Origin: Rhabditoides inermis
Taxonomy: Eukaryota; Nematoda; Chromadorea; Rhabditida; Rhabditidae
Direction of reading: 5' to 3'
DNA length: 64,000 bases
Assembly: GCA_963966185.1 (NCBI GenBank)
Contig: CAWZYM010000305.1
Coordinates: 386,001-450,000, forward strand
Each line of letters opens with the position of its first letter. Position 1 is the stretch's first letter. The position numbers were made by a program, and so were the translations under genes. Of this stretch, positions 1 to 12,491 are shown piece after piece. A model generated the notes under the pieces. The model worked only from the letters and a program-made list of their open reading frames with translations, made no database searches and was not told the DNA's origin.

Positions 1-757
1 ACTCTCGAGCAAGCAATGCCAAGAGGTGGCCCAATCGGGTACTCGACTGTGTGACTCATGTGTTGTGCCAGCCAACCACGGTGAACTTCCTATTTTCGTC
101 CTTTGGGGTTTAATTAAAGCGCGAATGAGTTTGTGTGTGCTGAGGAGGGAGGGGAGGAGGAGGGGAAGTGTGTGAAATTGGCAATTGGGCAGCGAGGGAA
201 TGCGGATTGGGAGTGCGCGGCTACGGGATAGCGTGTTCGAGGCTCGTTCAGGAGAGAAGGCGAGTGAGGCAATGCAAGTGGCAAGTGGGGGCGAAGGTCA
301 TATTCCATCATCCCAGCCGACTGCTGCCACCTTGATGAGTTGATCCCGTATAGAGGCGTGTATGTGTTTGTATGTGTGAGGTCGTGTGAGGTCTCTCGGA
401 TCGGGGATGGATTAGGATTAGCAAAGTGCGCGAGGTGTGATGGGAACGCAGGAAGGAGGAAATGGAAGGACGGAGATGGGAACGATGTGCCAAGAGGGAC
501 GAGTAGTTCTCTATGCGTGCGTGGGAACGATAGTAATTAGTAGAGTGGTACAATCTTCTCTCCATGTTGTACTAATTGATTCGGCAGAACACGTGTAGTT
601 GGTAGAGGGTAGAGTGCGCGAGCGATGAGTGGAGGAGATGAGATGATGGGACGAGATAAGAGATGGATGGATGATCTCGAGCATGGACGATGCGACAGTA
701 AGTGTTGGGGACAAGGGGTTTGAAACAACTACTCTTTATGTATACGATGTGTTTCAG
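1..757. other. Upstream or intronic sequence before the first visible Eph receptor exon
   Basis: No convincing exon is seen here. The first clear Eph exon starts after the acceptor GTTTCAG ending at 757, and its first residues lie inside the ligand-binding domain, so a signal-peptide exon must lie further upstream, probably outside the window. The open frames in this stretch are short and show no recognisable domain. Confidence 0.6.
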
Positions 758-3700
758 TGGGCGTACGAGACGTACCCGGTGAAGGACGTGAACGCGCACG
801 CTCTGTCGGCGTGCAATGTGATGCTGGACAGAGTGGACAGCTGGGTGCTGACCCCGCGGGTGCACTGGGGAGAGGCCCGCAGGATGCACATCGAAGTGCA
901 GTTCTCGATCCGAGACTGCAAGGACTTCCCCGGATCCACCAAGACGTGCAAGGAGACGTTCGGACTCTACGTGCGACAGACCCACCCCGGACAGCCCAAC
1001 GCCACCCGAGACAACTTCCGAGAGGAGGAGTGGTGAGTGGAAGGGAACTGTAGTAGGAGAGGAGAAGGGGAATGGATGGATGGTGAGTGTGTATTGCAGG
1101 GATCCGCTGTCTCGTCTCACCCCGCAGACGCCGTCCCCCGGTCCGAAGATGCCTGCTGAGGGCACAGAGGTGCGCAGTGTGGATGTGCAGCCCGGGGCGA
1201 CCGGAGTCGAGTTCGCATTCCGCGACCAAGGAGCCTGCATCTCTCTCCTCCAGATCAAGGTGCGTTCTCTCGGGGGCAGCATGTGCCATGTGTCTATCTC
1301 TTGTTTCCATCTCGTAGTAGAGTGTTTTGTGGGAGAGCGGTGACCGCTTTGTGAGTGCCGTGCCATCCATCTCTCGTCTGCCTCTGCCGTGACCGCGCAG
1401 CTCTCCGATTGGCATGTCCGATGCCACCCCGTTTAATCTCTACTCTCCCTCTCCTCTTCCGAATTCCGCCGATGAGCGCCGTTTCATTGCCCCGTTTATT
1501 GGCCATCTTGACCACCGGGCAGCTAATGAAACATGCGAGATGCGCTCTCTCAGGCATACTGGTCACTAGAAAGGATAGTGGGAGAAAGGCGAGAGAAGGG
1601 GGCAAATAGAGTAGACAACAGCTGTTTTGGGTGTTGTTGGTTTGTTGTAGGAAGGGGGTTTGATTACTCTCGCAGGCGCGAAAGGCGACACCTATTGAAT
1701 AGAGGATCGGCGGGTGCGAGGGTTGTTTGCGCTTGCACTCTCTCGGGTCAGCTGCCGTCGTTTCCGGCACCCAAGGGCTGGCTCCTTTGAACCACCACGG
1801 CTTTCTCTGCTTTCTCACTGGCTACTCTCACTATTTCTCACTGGGGACCATGCGGCAGTGGGTGTGTGACAGTGTGTGTTTGGATATTGCGTGAATTGCG
1901 TAATGTTTGCGATCACGCTCGTCAAGTTGTCACATTGCGGGTATGAAGACGTCAAGCAGATGCTATCTGAGGAGGGGAGGCTATGTTGACAGTAGCCACA
2001 TCTGCCCTTGCCAGTTTAACGGACCATAAAGCCGCACGATTATAATTTGGAATGCGACGGTTCACACTGTGTTGTGATGGGATTCGGAGCGGCAGGAACA
2101 GAGGCGGTGTGATGAGTGATACATAGAAACATCTGTTTGTCGAGGGACATTCATCACACAGATTGCTCTACACATTAGCTGTAAACGGGGCTGGCTGGGT
2201 GTGGAGATATGACTGGGATTAGCATATGCGGGTCAGCCGTTTCCGATTGTTTGCCTCTCTCGGATTGCTGGTTTAATTGTTTCTTTGGAGATGAATGGCT
2301 GTGCTCAGGATGTCCTCACCACGGCAAAACAAGGTCGTTAATTCCCGTAGACTAGGCCGTTTCGTTTTATGGCCCATGTCCTTATGATGAGATATTTTAT
2401 GGAATATTTTGGGGATCTCTCTAATGTCTCTGAAGAAGGGATGTTGCAATTTGTGGAACACGATAGGGACTCACACTCACACGTTTTGCGAGTCAAGAGG
2501 GATTGGGAGAGAGAGCGGGAGTCTTTTCTCTCGCTCTCGCCGGTTTGGGATTGGAGCAATTCACCTTTTATGGCGAATGTGTCTCTTCTTTTCTCTCTCT
2601 TGTTCGTTTGTCCGAAGAAGCGGGAGGGCATTGTATTGCAATCCATTTGATGAGGAGAGTGAAAGGAGCGGGCGGAGGAGAGAGGGGCTGATGGGGTCGC
2701 AATTTGCAATTTCTTTCGACTCGAAACGAATAGACCGGGAGTGGACAATGGCGGAGGACACGCATGTTTTCTGAGCGTGTAGTTGTGTAGCGGTATTGTG
2801 TGATTGACAGGGGGGTTTAATTCCGGAGGGCAGTGTGTGTAGTGAGTGACAGGCGGGAAGGAGACGGAGCGACTGCGCGGCAACAGCCCCGACATGCACA
2901 CGCGCATAATTGTTGCATGGATTTTGCACGCCGGGAGAGCATATTAATAATGTGGTTGGTAGTAGGGAGTGACAAGTGACGACAAGATGATGTGTTGTCT
3001 GGTTGGTCTCCTGCTACTAGCGTGGGTGATCGGATGCCTACTAGAGAGTGGATAGGGAATGCATACGAAGACATGTGATGTTCCCCTCGAAGATTTCGGA
3101 TAGGGTGGTTGAAATGTGCGTTGCTCGGAATCAGTCCCACTCGAGTCGTGCACTGAGCGTGTTCCATGTCCATCCCATCCCATCTCAATCCTCATATGCA
3201 CCGTGCTCGAGTGTCCAAGAGTCGAGGTCGATCCTCGTTCCGAGCGAGTGGGTTTGAAAGTGCCCAAACGGGCTCCTCTCTTTTTTCACACAGGAGACGA
3301 TTGGGGCACGCCGTTCCCCTCTCTCTTGTGCAGTGTGAAATGATGCCCACTTTTTTGCGGCTTGTCTTTTTCGTCACACCACGTTTTTCTCCCCTTCTCT
3401 TGGGGAACAATGCTAGTGAGAGGAGAGGCGCGAGGTGTGTGGGTTGGAGCGGGGATTAAGCGGACGGGGTTTGATTGTTAGATTGGGCAGGCTGGCGAGA
3501 TTGGAGCGAGAGGGACTGACATTGATGCTCATCTCTTCTTTCAGATCTACTACGAGGTGTGCGGCGCTTCTGTCGTGTCTCTGGCGTCGTTCCCTCAGAC
3601 TGTGGCGGCGGGCGAGTACACGAAGAGGGAGGGAGTGTGCGTGCGCGACGCGCTCGCCAAGGGAAAGCCCATGGCGGCGTGTCGCTCGGACGGACGCTGG

Positions 3701-6700
3701 GACGTGGTGTACGACGCGTGCCAGTGCAACAAGGGATTCTCGCCCGACTCGACCATGCACCAGTGTGTCGGTCAGTCTCTCTCACTCATTATGTTCTTTG
3801 CGGGCTGGAGGTTGGAGGTTGAGGGTGTCGGGTTGCGTGGATTGGGGACGGGTTGTTCTTTGTGTAGGACAGTGCAGGTATGGAATGGATAGGATGGAGC
3901 CGTCGATGGTCGGCGACCCTGTGATTAGTAAGACGACCTAATGGGATGGGTTCATTGTGACTGTGCCTGCCTGGACCCCTGAACGCTGGACACTGCAGCC
4001 TGTCATTAGGAGAGCGGACTGTCGGCTGGTTTGATAATGGGCAGTCGCATTGTGCACATGAGACAACACGGATCACGTAATGGAGACGCGAGGTCGACCC
4101 GACGTCCACACCCTTTCATCTTCCTCCCCTCACATCCAACCACAGCCATTCTCGGAAAGAGGGGACTGTGAAAGGAGCAGTGTCCTTTTGCATTGTGGGA
4201 ACGTGCGCGTCGGTGCAATCACATTTCGAATAGCGGCGTGTGAGATGGGGTGCTAATTTGTTTGCGATCGTAACAAGGAGGGCAGGTGCGCAGAAAGGGA
4301 GCGGGGACGGGGTGTCGGGGAGCGGAAGGCGGGCGGTAATTGTGATGATAACAAGGAGAAGCTGGTTGGCTGCGGCGGGCTGTTCCAATGTAATTGTGCG
4401 CACCCACACGACAGCTCACTCGATCCCATTACGCCAATTGAACCACGCGAACCCTGTTTGTGGGATTGCCGTTCCTGGCATGAGGGGTTCATCTTCTCTC
4501 CTATGTAGTTGTTTCAAGGCACAACCACTGAGTCATATGGAATGTGTGAATCGAGTCGATCGCCCTGCTATCTCTTGCAAGCATCTAGCTGTGTTTTCCG
4601 TTTTCGTCGTGTGTCGGAGGTGGTTTTTGTGCATAGTTGGTGAGATGGTGGATGAGATGTGAATGGATTGGGTGCAAGCACTCGTCTCATCTCTGCTCGG
4701 ACAGGGACGGAAGATGGAAGGGGTCGTTGATTGGCTGAGTTTACACGGTCAGTCGCATTTTACGCGGAACACATTTCCGCGCATTGAGAGGCAGAGAACA
4801 GCATCTAATCAGTCTGGATTGGACGGAGGAGAAGGTCAGCGGGGGAGAGGGAGGTGATGGAGGCACATTTGCATTCCGCACTCTCGAGTCTTTTCACCCG
4901 TTCCCAGCGGGGTTCCGTCTATTCGAGGCGGAGGACGGGATTTGATAGTGTGTTGAGTCATCGAGTAAGATTCTATCAATGCGAGGCGGTCCCTCTGATC
5001 TGCACGGGACTCATTTGTCGATAGACGAGGGAGAATATGATGATGATGATGTGGAGAGATAAGTCGATTCTCTTCCTGCGACCTTGCCAGCGATTTGTGA
5101 TTCGACGGTGGGGACATATCGGAGGGTGTTTTTATGCTCATAAAGCGGCGAGTTACGAGCGTTGAGGTGGTTGGCTAGCGGTATGCGATAATTGGGGAGG
5201 GATGAATATGGGCTGGCAGCCAGCCGCGGCTCCCTTCATCTGGGGGTCAGCCAGCCAGCCAGCCTTCTCCTTCTCACCCCATCGTCTGGCGCCAGGTGGA
5301 TTGCGGTGTCTGCTAATGCCTAATGCCACTAGAGTACCTCCTTCAGTCGTTTTTATTCCAATAGCGGCTGGCATTTGACACCTAATATGATTAGGTGGTG
5401 ATTGCATGAGCGGCGTTTGGATGGAATATGAGGGGTGTGGATGGATGAATGGATGGATGCCCTGGGGTGCACTTGAGTGTCCGAGCGGCCCGCTCTAATC
5501 AGTGTAATCGAATAGCGATGGCACAAGGGCGGGGTGTGAATTGCAATGGATATGCCGCCACTGCCTGCCACTCTGCGAGGGATCATCTTTTGTTGTGGAG
5601 GCGCCGGCAGGGTGGCTCCTTTGTGTATACAGTATCGTTTTCACCGGGGCGTCTCCCGAGAGGACGAGTGGATGAAAGGACACCGCCGTGTGCAGGTGCG
5701 CGCGTCGCACGCACACAGTTGATTTACGATGCCCGCCACCGGGGTGGTCCATATAAGGATCGCCGGATGAACGATGATGATGATGACTGTCCCTGTATGA
5801 TGATGATCATATTTGCGATAGAGAAGTGTTTTTGATTGGCCGCGGAATGCGGGATATGCAAATGTCTTGTGAACTGGGGCATGGATAGCCGGTGTCTCGA
5901 AACGTAGTAGTGGTGTTTGGGAGTATGAGAATTCGATTATCGAACGCATCGGAGCGTGCGGCCTCTCGGCTATGACCATGTGTGAACCGCCATTCCATCT
6001 CACACCTTGCATATTCCATTAGCGTGGCGAGAGAGGGGCGAATTATGTGAAAGGTGTTCTTGCTGGCGGCGCGCTCCTTTCATCTCACTGACCGCTTCTC
6101 GCATTCTCGCATGCACAGGTGTTTATTCTGTGCGAGCGAGAGTGTTTGGATAATATTAGCATACCGCACACGGCGTGACCACCACAGAGAGAAAAAGGAC
6201 ACCGCCCGAGTATCCATCATTGAGGGCAGCCGATCTGAGAAGAAGCGACTGTTTGTGAGAGCAGTCATGCCTACCCGACATTCGATAGTGTTTGAGTGCG
6301 CGAGCCTTGATCTATCTCAAGGATATGCGCGATTGTTTTCCGATTTGCATATTCATCTTGCAATGTAGCGAGAAAGGTACTGGCGGACAGGGGTAGGGGT
6401 GCGTATTTATGGGGTCAGTGAGAGTATGTGTGATTATGGGATGGATGGGTTGAAGGGTAGGGATGGAATGGAATGGAGAGGTCGGCGCGTGCGGTAGCAG
6501 TCGTATACGGCTATAAATACGCACTCGCCACTCGCGACGCACTGCTCTGCTCTGCTCAGTTTACGACGTTGGCGCCATATTCGGACGAGGACGAGACGGG
6601 AGAGGGAGAGAGAGTCGCGGATCACTATAAAGATTATGAAAGAGTAGAAGGAAATGGAGAAACAGGGGTCAGGGGTGGAATGTACTATAGTGTATGGTTT

Positions 6701-9637
6701 TAGGATGTGCTCCTGGCCACTTCAAGTCTACGGAAGGTAACGGCGCGTGTTCTGCGTGTCCGATGAACTCTCAGTCGAACAGCAACGGAGCGACGGAGTG
6801 CACGTGTCTTGCTGGATACTACAGGGCCGCTGGAGAGGCGGTCACCAAGGCGTGCACCCAGCCGCCCTCGAAGCCGTCGAATGTGCGCGTGCGCAACGTG
6901 CAGCAGTCGTCTGCGGTGGTGGAGTGGGACGAGCCGTCGTCGCTCGGCGGCCGCTCGGAGATGTGGTACGAGTGGCAGTGTCCGCGCTGCGAGAGCCGCG
7001 TCAAGGCCACCCCTGCCGACCGCCGTCTCAGCGGCCGCCTCGTCAGGCTCGACGGACTCGAGCCCGACCACGTGTACACTGTCATGCTCACTGCACACAA
7101 CCACGTGAGTCCTACTGTCCTTGCTCCCCCTTCATGTTTTCATGTGTATCTTCTAGGTGTCTGAGCGTGTTGGAGACGCGGCGGAGTACGGTCTGATCGA
7201 GTTTCGGACAGCTCCCCTGACGGCGCACCAAGTGGGGCCGGTGCAGGTGCACGCTGTGCACAAGGACGCCGTCACTGTGGCGTGGCAGCCGCCGGCCAGG
7301 GCTCGCGGACGCACCGTCGAGTACGAGGTGGAGGTGCGCGCCAACGGGGGACGGGCCATGCTCCGCGCCACCGAGCAGACACAGCACACCGAGATGGGCA
7401 TTCAGCAAGGAGCCGTATACGAGTTCAGGGTACGTCCACTATCGCATTATAGCTTTCACTCTTTCATGTGCTCACGGATTGCTTTGAGGTGCGCGCGAAC
7501 GTGGAGGGTTGGGGCGAGTGGTCTGCCCCTCTGCAGTACCGCGCTGGCGGTGCGGCGGAGGCGGCCGTGTCCCGTCCGAGCTGGCAGAGCAGTGCGGTGG
7601 GCGACCTGCCCGCCTGGGTACTCGCCGTCGCCACCCTCCTTCTCATTCTCCTACTCGCATTCGCCGCCATGATCTGCCGCCGCTCGACCCGCAACAGGAA
7701 GCAGATGAGCGACCTGGATGTGCTCGACACGTACAAGCAAGGTGAGCAGCTCCGTCAACGAATTCACCTTGCTCCTTTCCCGAGTGCCTTTTCTCTCCCC
7801 CTTCTCCCCGCTTTGGCCGCAGTGCTTCTTTGGACTGGTTGCTTTGAGTTGTTGTTGTTGTTGTGTTCTTTGCATTGGATGTATGTGGATGGGTGGTGTT
7901 GTAGACACGATGACTCCGGACTACAACTCTGCGCATCGTCAGTTTGTCGGTCCGATCGGAGGAGCGATGAGCAACGCGACCAAATGTGAGTCTGGCTACT
8001 TGTGTGTGCCTTCCACCTGCACGACTCTCCCTTGTCTGTTCCGCTTACGCACCCCTAATCGCCCACTCGGTTCATCAGTCGTAAAATGTGTAGTTATAAA
8101 AATATGTGAATGTAGTTTTAGTTTATTTATTGGTTCTAGTGAGCGCGCCTCTGATTCCGGCGTATGGCAGCCCGCAGGCCGCGTATACCCAGCACAGATT
8201 CAAGCCCTATGTCGATCCCACTGCATACGAGGATCCCAATCAGGTAAAATTTACGCTGTTTGACTTGACGTAATCCGGTTGACTCATTAATTTGTTTCCA
8301 GGCTCTGAGCGAGTTCACGTACGATCTTGACCCTGCTGCTGTGTACATCACTTCGGTGATCGGAGGAGGCGAGTTCGGAGACGTGTGTCTGGGAGGACTG
8401 CACCGCTCGAGCGGCGGACAGATGGAGCCGCCCGAGACGGTGGCCATCAAGACGCTCAAGCCGGGCAGCGGGGCCAAGGCGCGCGCCGACTTCCTCCTCG
8501 AGGCGAGCATCATGGGACAGTTCGCACACCCGAACGTGATCCGCCTGATCGGAGTGGTGACGCGGAACGAGCCGGTGATGATCGTGACGGAGTACATGGC
8601 GAACGGCTCCCTCGACAACTACCTGCGGTCGAAGGACGCGCGAGGAGAGGAGATGGGGGTGGCCAGGCAGCTGGACATGCTGCGCGGAGTCGCCGCCGGA
8701 ATGAAGTACCTCACCGACAAGGGATTCGTGCACAGGGTATGTCACGCTAGTCCTCCTTCTCCTTCCAGTGTAACCGTGTTGTTTAGGACCTGGCTGCTCG
8801 CAACGTGCTGGTCGACTGTGAGCTCAACTGCAAGATTGCGGACTTTGGTCTGTCTCGCGGAGTGGACAACACGGCCGAGCAGGAGTACACGACGAACGGC
8901 GGCAAGATCCCTGTGAGGTGGACGGCCCCGGAGGCGATCACGCACCGCAAGTTCACGGCGTCGTCGGACGTGTGGTCATACGGAGTGCTGATGTGGGAGG
9001 TGTGCAGCTGCGGCGAGAGGCCGTACTGGGACTGGACGAACCAGACGGTGATCGCGGAGATCATGAAGGGCTACCGCCTGCCCGCCCCCATGGACACCCC
9101 CGTCGCCCTGCACAGGCTGATGCTGTGGTGCTGGCGGCTGGAGAGGCACGAGAGACCCTCGTTCGGACAGCTACTCGCCATCGTCGAGAAGTACTGCCGC
9201 CAGCCAGAGCTCGTCCACATCGACACCGGCAGCAACCCGCGTAGCGCCCACTCGAGCACCAGGTAACGGGAGATAGAGAAGGTGAACAGGGACAAACACT
9301 CACTCCTGTGTTTCAGTGTGTCTCTGGGCAATGGCACTCCGCCGCCGCCGGTTGGCTGTCCGCCCGTCGCCCCGCCCCTTGACGAGTTCCTCCGCCAGCT
9401 CGGTCTCAGCCACTGCTGGGACAGACTGCACAGGGAGGGCATCGACACTGTACAGAGGTGAGTCGTAGCCGTGTCTCTTGTCCAGTACTGACTGATTGTT
9501 GTTTCAGACTGGCCCGCCTGTCGCACCTGGATGCCTTGGCGGTGGGACTGATCTCGGATGAGTGGCAGCGAGTGCGCGACGGGATCGCGCAGTTGGCTGC
9601 GCGACATAGGAGGAGGGACGACGGCTTCTTCGTCTGA
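758..9637 (+). CDS. vab-1: Eph receptor tyrosine kinase (VAB-1 type), 5' partial
   Basis: Single-pass receptor for ephrins that signals in cell guidance and epidermal morphogenesis. Twelve exons are visible: 758-1032, 1100-1259, 3545-3770, 6704-7104, 7157-7429, 7489-7741, 7905-7985, 8140-8243, 8302-8736, 8787-9262, 9317-9457 and 9508-9637. They are phase-consistent and give 984 residues. Domain order: ephrin-binding domain (758-1259), Cys-rich/EGF-like region (3545-6850), two fibronectin III domains (about 6860-7560), TM helix (about 7610-7670), juxtamembrane AYEDPNQ tyrosine motif (8227-8243), kinase and C-terminal SAM domain (9317-9600). The kinase shows [23 protein letters not shown] (split by the intron at 8737), DFG and APE, so it looks catalytically intact. 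The tail ends in FFV, which would fit a class II PDZ ligand (inference). Introns of 2.3 and 2.9 kb interrupt the ectodomain. The N-terminal exon with signal peptide is missing. The symbol is by homology class; orthology was not tested. Confidence 0.93.
1260..3544 (+). other. Large intron of the Eph receptor gene (2.3 kb)
   Basis: Donor GTGCGT at 1260, acceptor CTTTCAG ending at 3544. I see no nested gene on either strand. The open frames here are short and have no domain or splice context. Confidence 0.7.
3771..6703 (+). other. Large intron of the Eph receptor gene (2.9 kb)
   Basis: Donor GTCAGT at 3771, acceptor GTTTTAG ending at 6703. It separates two parts of the Cys-rich region. No gene or mobile element was recognised inside it. 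Confidence 0.7.
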
Positions 9638-10059
9638 TCCCCCTCTTTCTCCTCCTCCACCTCGTGTCCTTGTGTGCGTCGTGTCTCCCAGATGACCGGT
9701 CGAGTGCGTGCGGGTAGCCATGCGAGCTGCGGCCGACGGGGAATGGTGCCCTCGTTCGGCCACACACAGCTTTATCCCTCCCCCTTACCCTTTTTAGACA
9801 ACCCCTCTGTCCCCTCTGTGATATAGATTCCTGGTTCCCATTGTATCATAGTCCCCAATGTTGAATGCATTCCTTTACCGAGAGAGTTTATCCGCGAGGC
9901 AGAAGAGCCGATTGATTGATTATCTGACTACTCACCCGATTGACTCACCCTTCTAGCCTTGCTTGTTACTGCGACGAATGTTCCCTTATCCCCTTACCCA
10001 TATATGTTTATTATTTTGTCAAGTTGCGATACGATCGAATGTTTGGTTGATGTTGAAAT

Positions 10060-10065
10060 AATAAA
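10060..10065 (+). terminator. AATAAA polyadenylation signal of the Eph receptor gene
   Basis: Canonical AATAAA lies 423 nt after the Eph stop codon in AT-rich 3' sequence. The next + strand gene starts about 0.9 kb further on. Confidence 0.6.
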
Positions 10066-10948
10066 GACTATTTACATACATTGTTGAGCTGTTACTACAA
10101 TTTAAATTCTCTCTCTCTCTCTAATTCGGAGCAAAATTAGTTGATTATTCGGCTCCTTACAATTAGGATTACCATATGGGAATAGTTTCATCTGCTGTCT
10201 CTTCTTAGGATTACGATAGGATCATAGTTTGATCTAATTTCGCTCCAAAGATTAAATGAAAATACTTGCAGTGGCCGCGCGGACTATACTTTATTGCGAG
10301 AGACAATGGGAAATAGAGAGACACGCGCGCTCACCGTCTGCGCCCTCTACTCTCGCCACAGTCTTTTTCGCAAAAAAAAAAATCAAATATTTTGCCGTCA
10401 ATAGAAGTCTACATTGCGCGCACTGTAACTGGACAAATTTGAAAAAAAAAATACATTAAAAAAGAACTATATGTGATGATATGGACCACTGCAGGAGTAA
10501 ACAAAAAAATGTATTTTTGTGAAGGTTTGCATAGAAACTACATTTGTTTGCGATATTTCTAAACAATAGTTCTTCTCAGTGTATAACTAATAACATATCA
10601 TATTTTATGTGCTAAATGATTTTTTGTGGTCCTGCCACGATTGCAGAATTATATGACGTCACATCAGATCAGAACGAACAGAAACTCACTATGATGTTGC
10701 ATTTTTCGACCATGTTTGTTTTTATTGATCGTTTGTTTGATGATGTTGCTTTCGTGTGTGGCGTTACTGTTGTGTCCATCTTTCCGTTTGTTATTGGATG
10801 TGAATACGACAAGAACGTGGTGCGCAACGTGGCACGCGCATTGTATAGATGGTGCGATGCAATCCGTGTTCCCCTCGAGATCGAATCTCAATCCAGCTTC
10901 TGTGTGTATGCATTATCCTGTCTTTTTCATCATCGATCCGCTTGTAGA
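10066..10948. other. Intergenic region upstream of the SFT2D3/ERI-1 locus
   Basis: AT-rich sequence with short A runs and no coding signature. The end is a pyrimidine-rich acceptor-like site (CGCTTGTAG) one base before the ATG at 10949, consistent with a spliced-leader trans-splice site or the end of a 5' UTR intron (inference). Confidence 0.5.
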
Positions 10949-12491
10949 ATGTCGGCGCTGGAGGCGTTTGTCTCGGAACAGAAGAAGAAGAGCGGCGGTG
11001 GCATGGGCATGGGGTGAGTCATACCTTGTTATTGTTATGTTTATGGGTTCTTCGTGTTCATTTGAATCACGTGGTGTAGTTGTAGTGCTCGTACGTTGTA
11101 TGTTTGCAGATCGGCCTCGTTCTCGTCGCTGGGCGAGCTGCGCAACAAGCTGTCCACGTCGATCAGGTCAGTCATGTTCTCTTCTTTCGTGTATTGTTCT
11201 TTGTCTCGTATGTGTGGTTTTGTTAATTTGTTATATTCTTTCTTGCAGTGGTATTCCGTTGCTGTCGCGGTCTGGTACAGCTGAGGATGGCGAGTCGCTC
11301 ACTGGATCGCTCGGCGATGGACAGCTGCCCTCCGGAAGGAACAGGTCAATCATTCGCATTGTCTTTTTTATTGTTAAATTGTGTCTATGCCATGGTTTGT
11401 GTGTCCCCTCTCTCCCTGCCCGGACCGCCGCTGTTTCCAGTGCTGACCGGCGCGCCTACGAGGACATCCCTCCTTGCGAGCTGCCATCGCGACGCATCGC
11501 TCATCGACTGCGAGAGATCGCTAGATGGGACATTGGCCAGCTGGGAGCGGAGCTGCAGCGGATCGGCATCGCCTTCCACGGAGACGTGCAGAGGAGGAGG
11601 ATTCGACTGCGGCAGCATCTGCGACGTCAGTTGACGGAGGCGCGGAAAAGGGAGGGCAAGGAGGGGAAAAAGGGCGCGACCGGCGACTGCTTCTCCCACC
11701 TGGTGGTGATGGATCTGGAGTGCACGTGCGAGGCGCGCGGGCCGGACGGCAAGGAGAAGATGTACGAGCACGAGATCATCGAGTTGCCGGCCGTCGTCGT
11801 CGACGTGGAGAAGATGGAGATCGTGGGCGAGTGGCGCACGTATGTGCGACCCAAGATCAACAAGCAGCTGACTGGGTTCTGCTCGGAACTGACGGGCATC
11901 GAGCAGGAAGACGTCGACAGCGCGCCCTACTTCAAGGAGGCGATCGGCGAGCTGACCAAGTGGCTGGACTCGCTGAACATGGACTGCTATCTGATTGTCA
12001 CCGACGGCAGCAGCGACATGTGGAAGTTCATGCAGCTGCAGTACAAGCACTACAAGATGAAGATGCCCCATCGCTTTCGCGCATTCTGCAACCTCAAGCG
12101 CGCATTCGAGGCGAAGACTTGCGTGAAGCTGGCTACGTTCAAGCCGGAGCTGAAAACGAACATGCAGAAGTACCTGGCACACTATGGAATCGAGCCGCTC
12201 GGCCGGGCGCACTCTGGCCTGGACGATGCGAGGAACCTGGCGAGAGTGTGTATCGAGATGCTGAAGGAGGGGCACGAGTTGAGGGAGGACCAGCGGGTGA
12301 GGAGGGCGAGGAGAGGCGACTCGCGGATGGAGAACAAGATGCTGGAGGGGGCGGTGAACGAGGGACAGAGGGAGTACTGGCACTGGGCCCGGCGACTGGA
12401 GATGAAGCTCAAGCCGGTGCAGAGGGAGGAGTTCCTGTCCGGGGAACACCTCGAGTGTGATTCCTGCGACGAAAGAACCAAGAAGAAGTAG
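10949..12491 (+). CDS. eri-1: ERI-1/3'hExo-type 3'-5' exoribonuclease, SAP plus DEDDh
   Basis: Exonuclease family that trims 3' ends of 5.8S rRNA and histone or small RNAs and limits RNAi in Caenorhabditis. The body is one large exon (11441-12491). It encodes a SAP motif (about 11511-11630) and then the DEDDh nuclease: MDLECT (Asp and Glu), VTDGSSDM (Asp) and RAHSGLDD (His plus Asp), all intact. The sequence closely follows the pattern of human ERI1. The exon has no ATG ahead of the SAP motif; its first in-frame Met is the one in MDLECT. Its acceptor (TTTCCAG ending at 11440) is phase-matched to the donor at 11345. The simplest model therefore takes the start from 10949-11013, 11110-11166 and 11249-11344, the same exons that begin the SFT2D3 protein, giving 422 residues. 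I am confident of the nuclease exon and less so of the shared 5' end. An unseen upstream exon is the alternative. Confidence 0.82.

Noticed and set aside
11385..12449. 354-residue minus-strand frame opposite ERI-1
   Set aside because: Mirror of a GC-rich coding exon; Leu/His/Arg-rich with no domain and no start context.
10716..12491. Continuous 591-codon open frame covering the ERI-1 region
   Set aside because: It runs through clear introns (11014-11109, 11167-11248, 11345-11440). The N-terminal part has no homology, and the spliced model fits both ERI-1 and SFT2D3.
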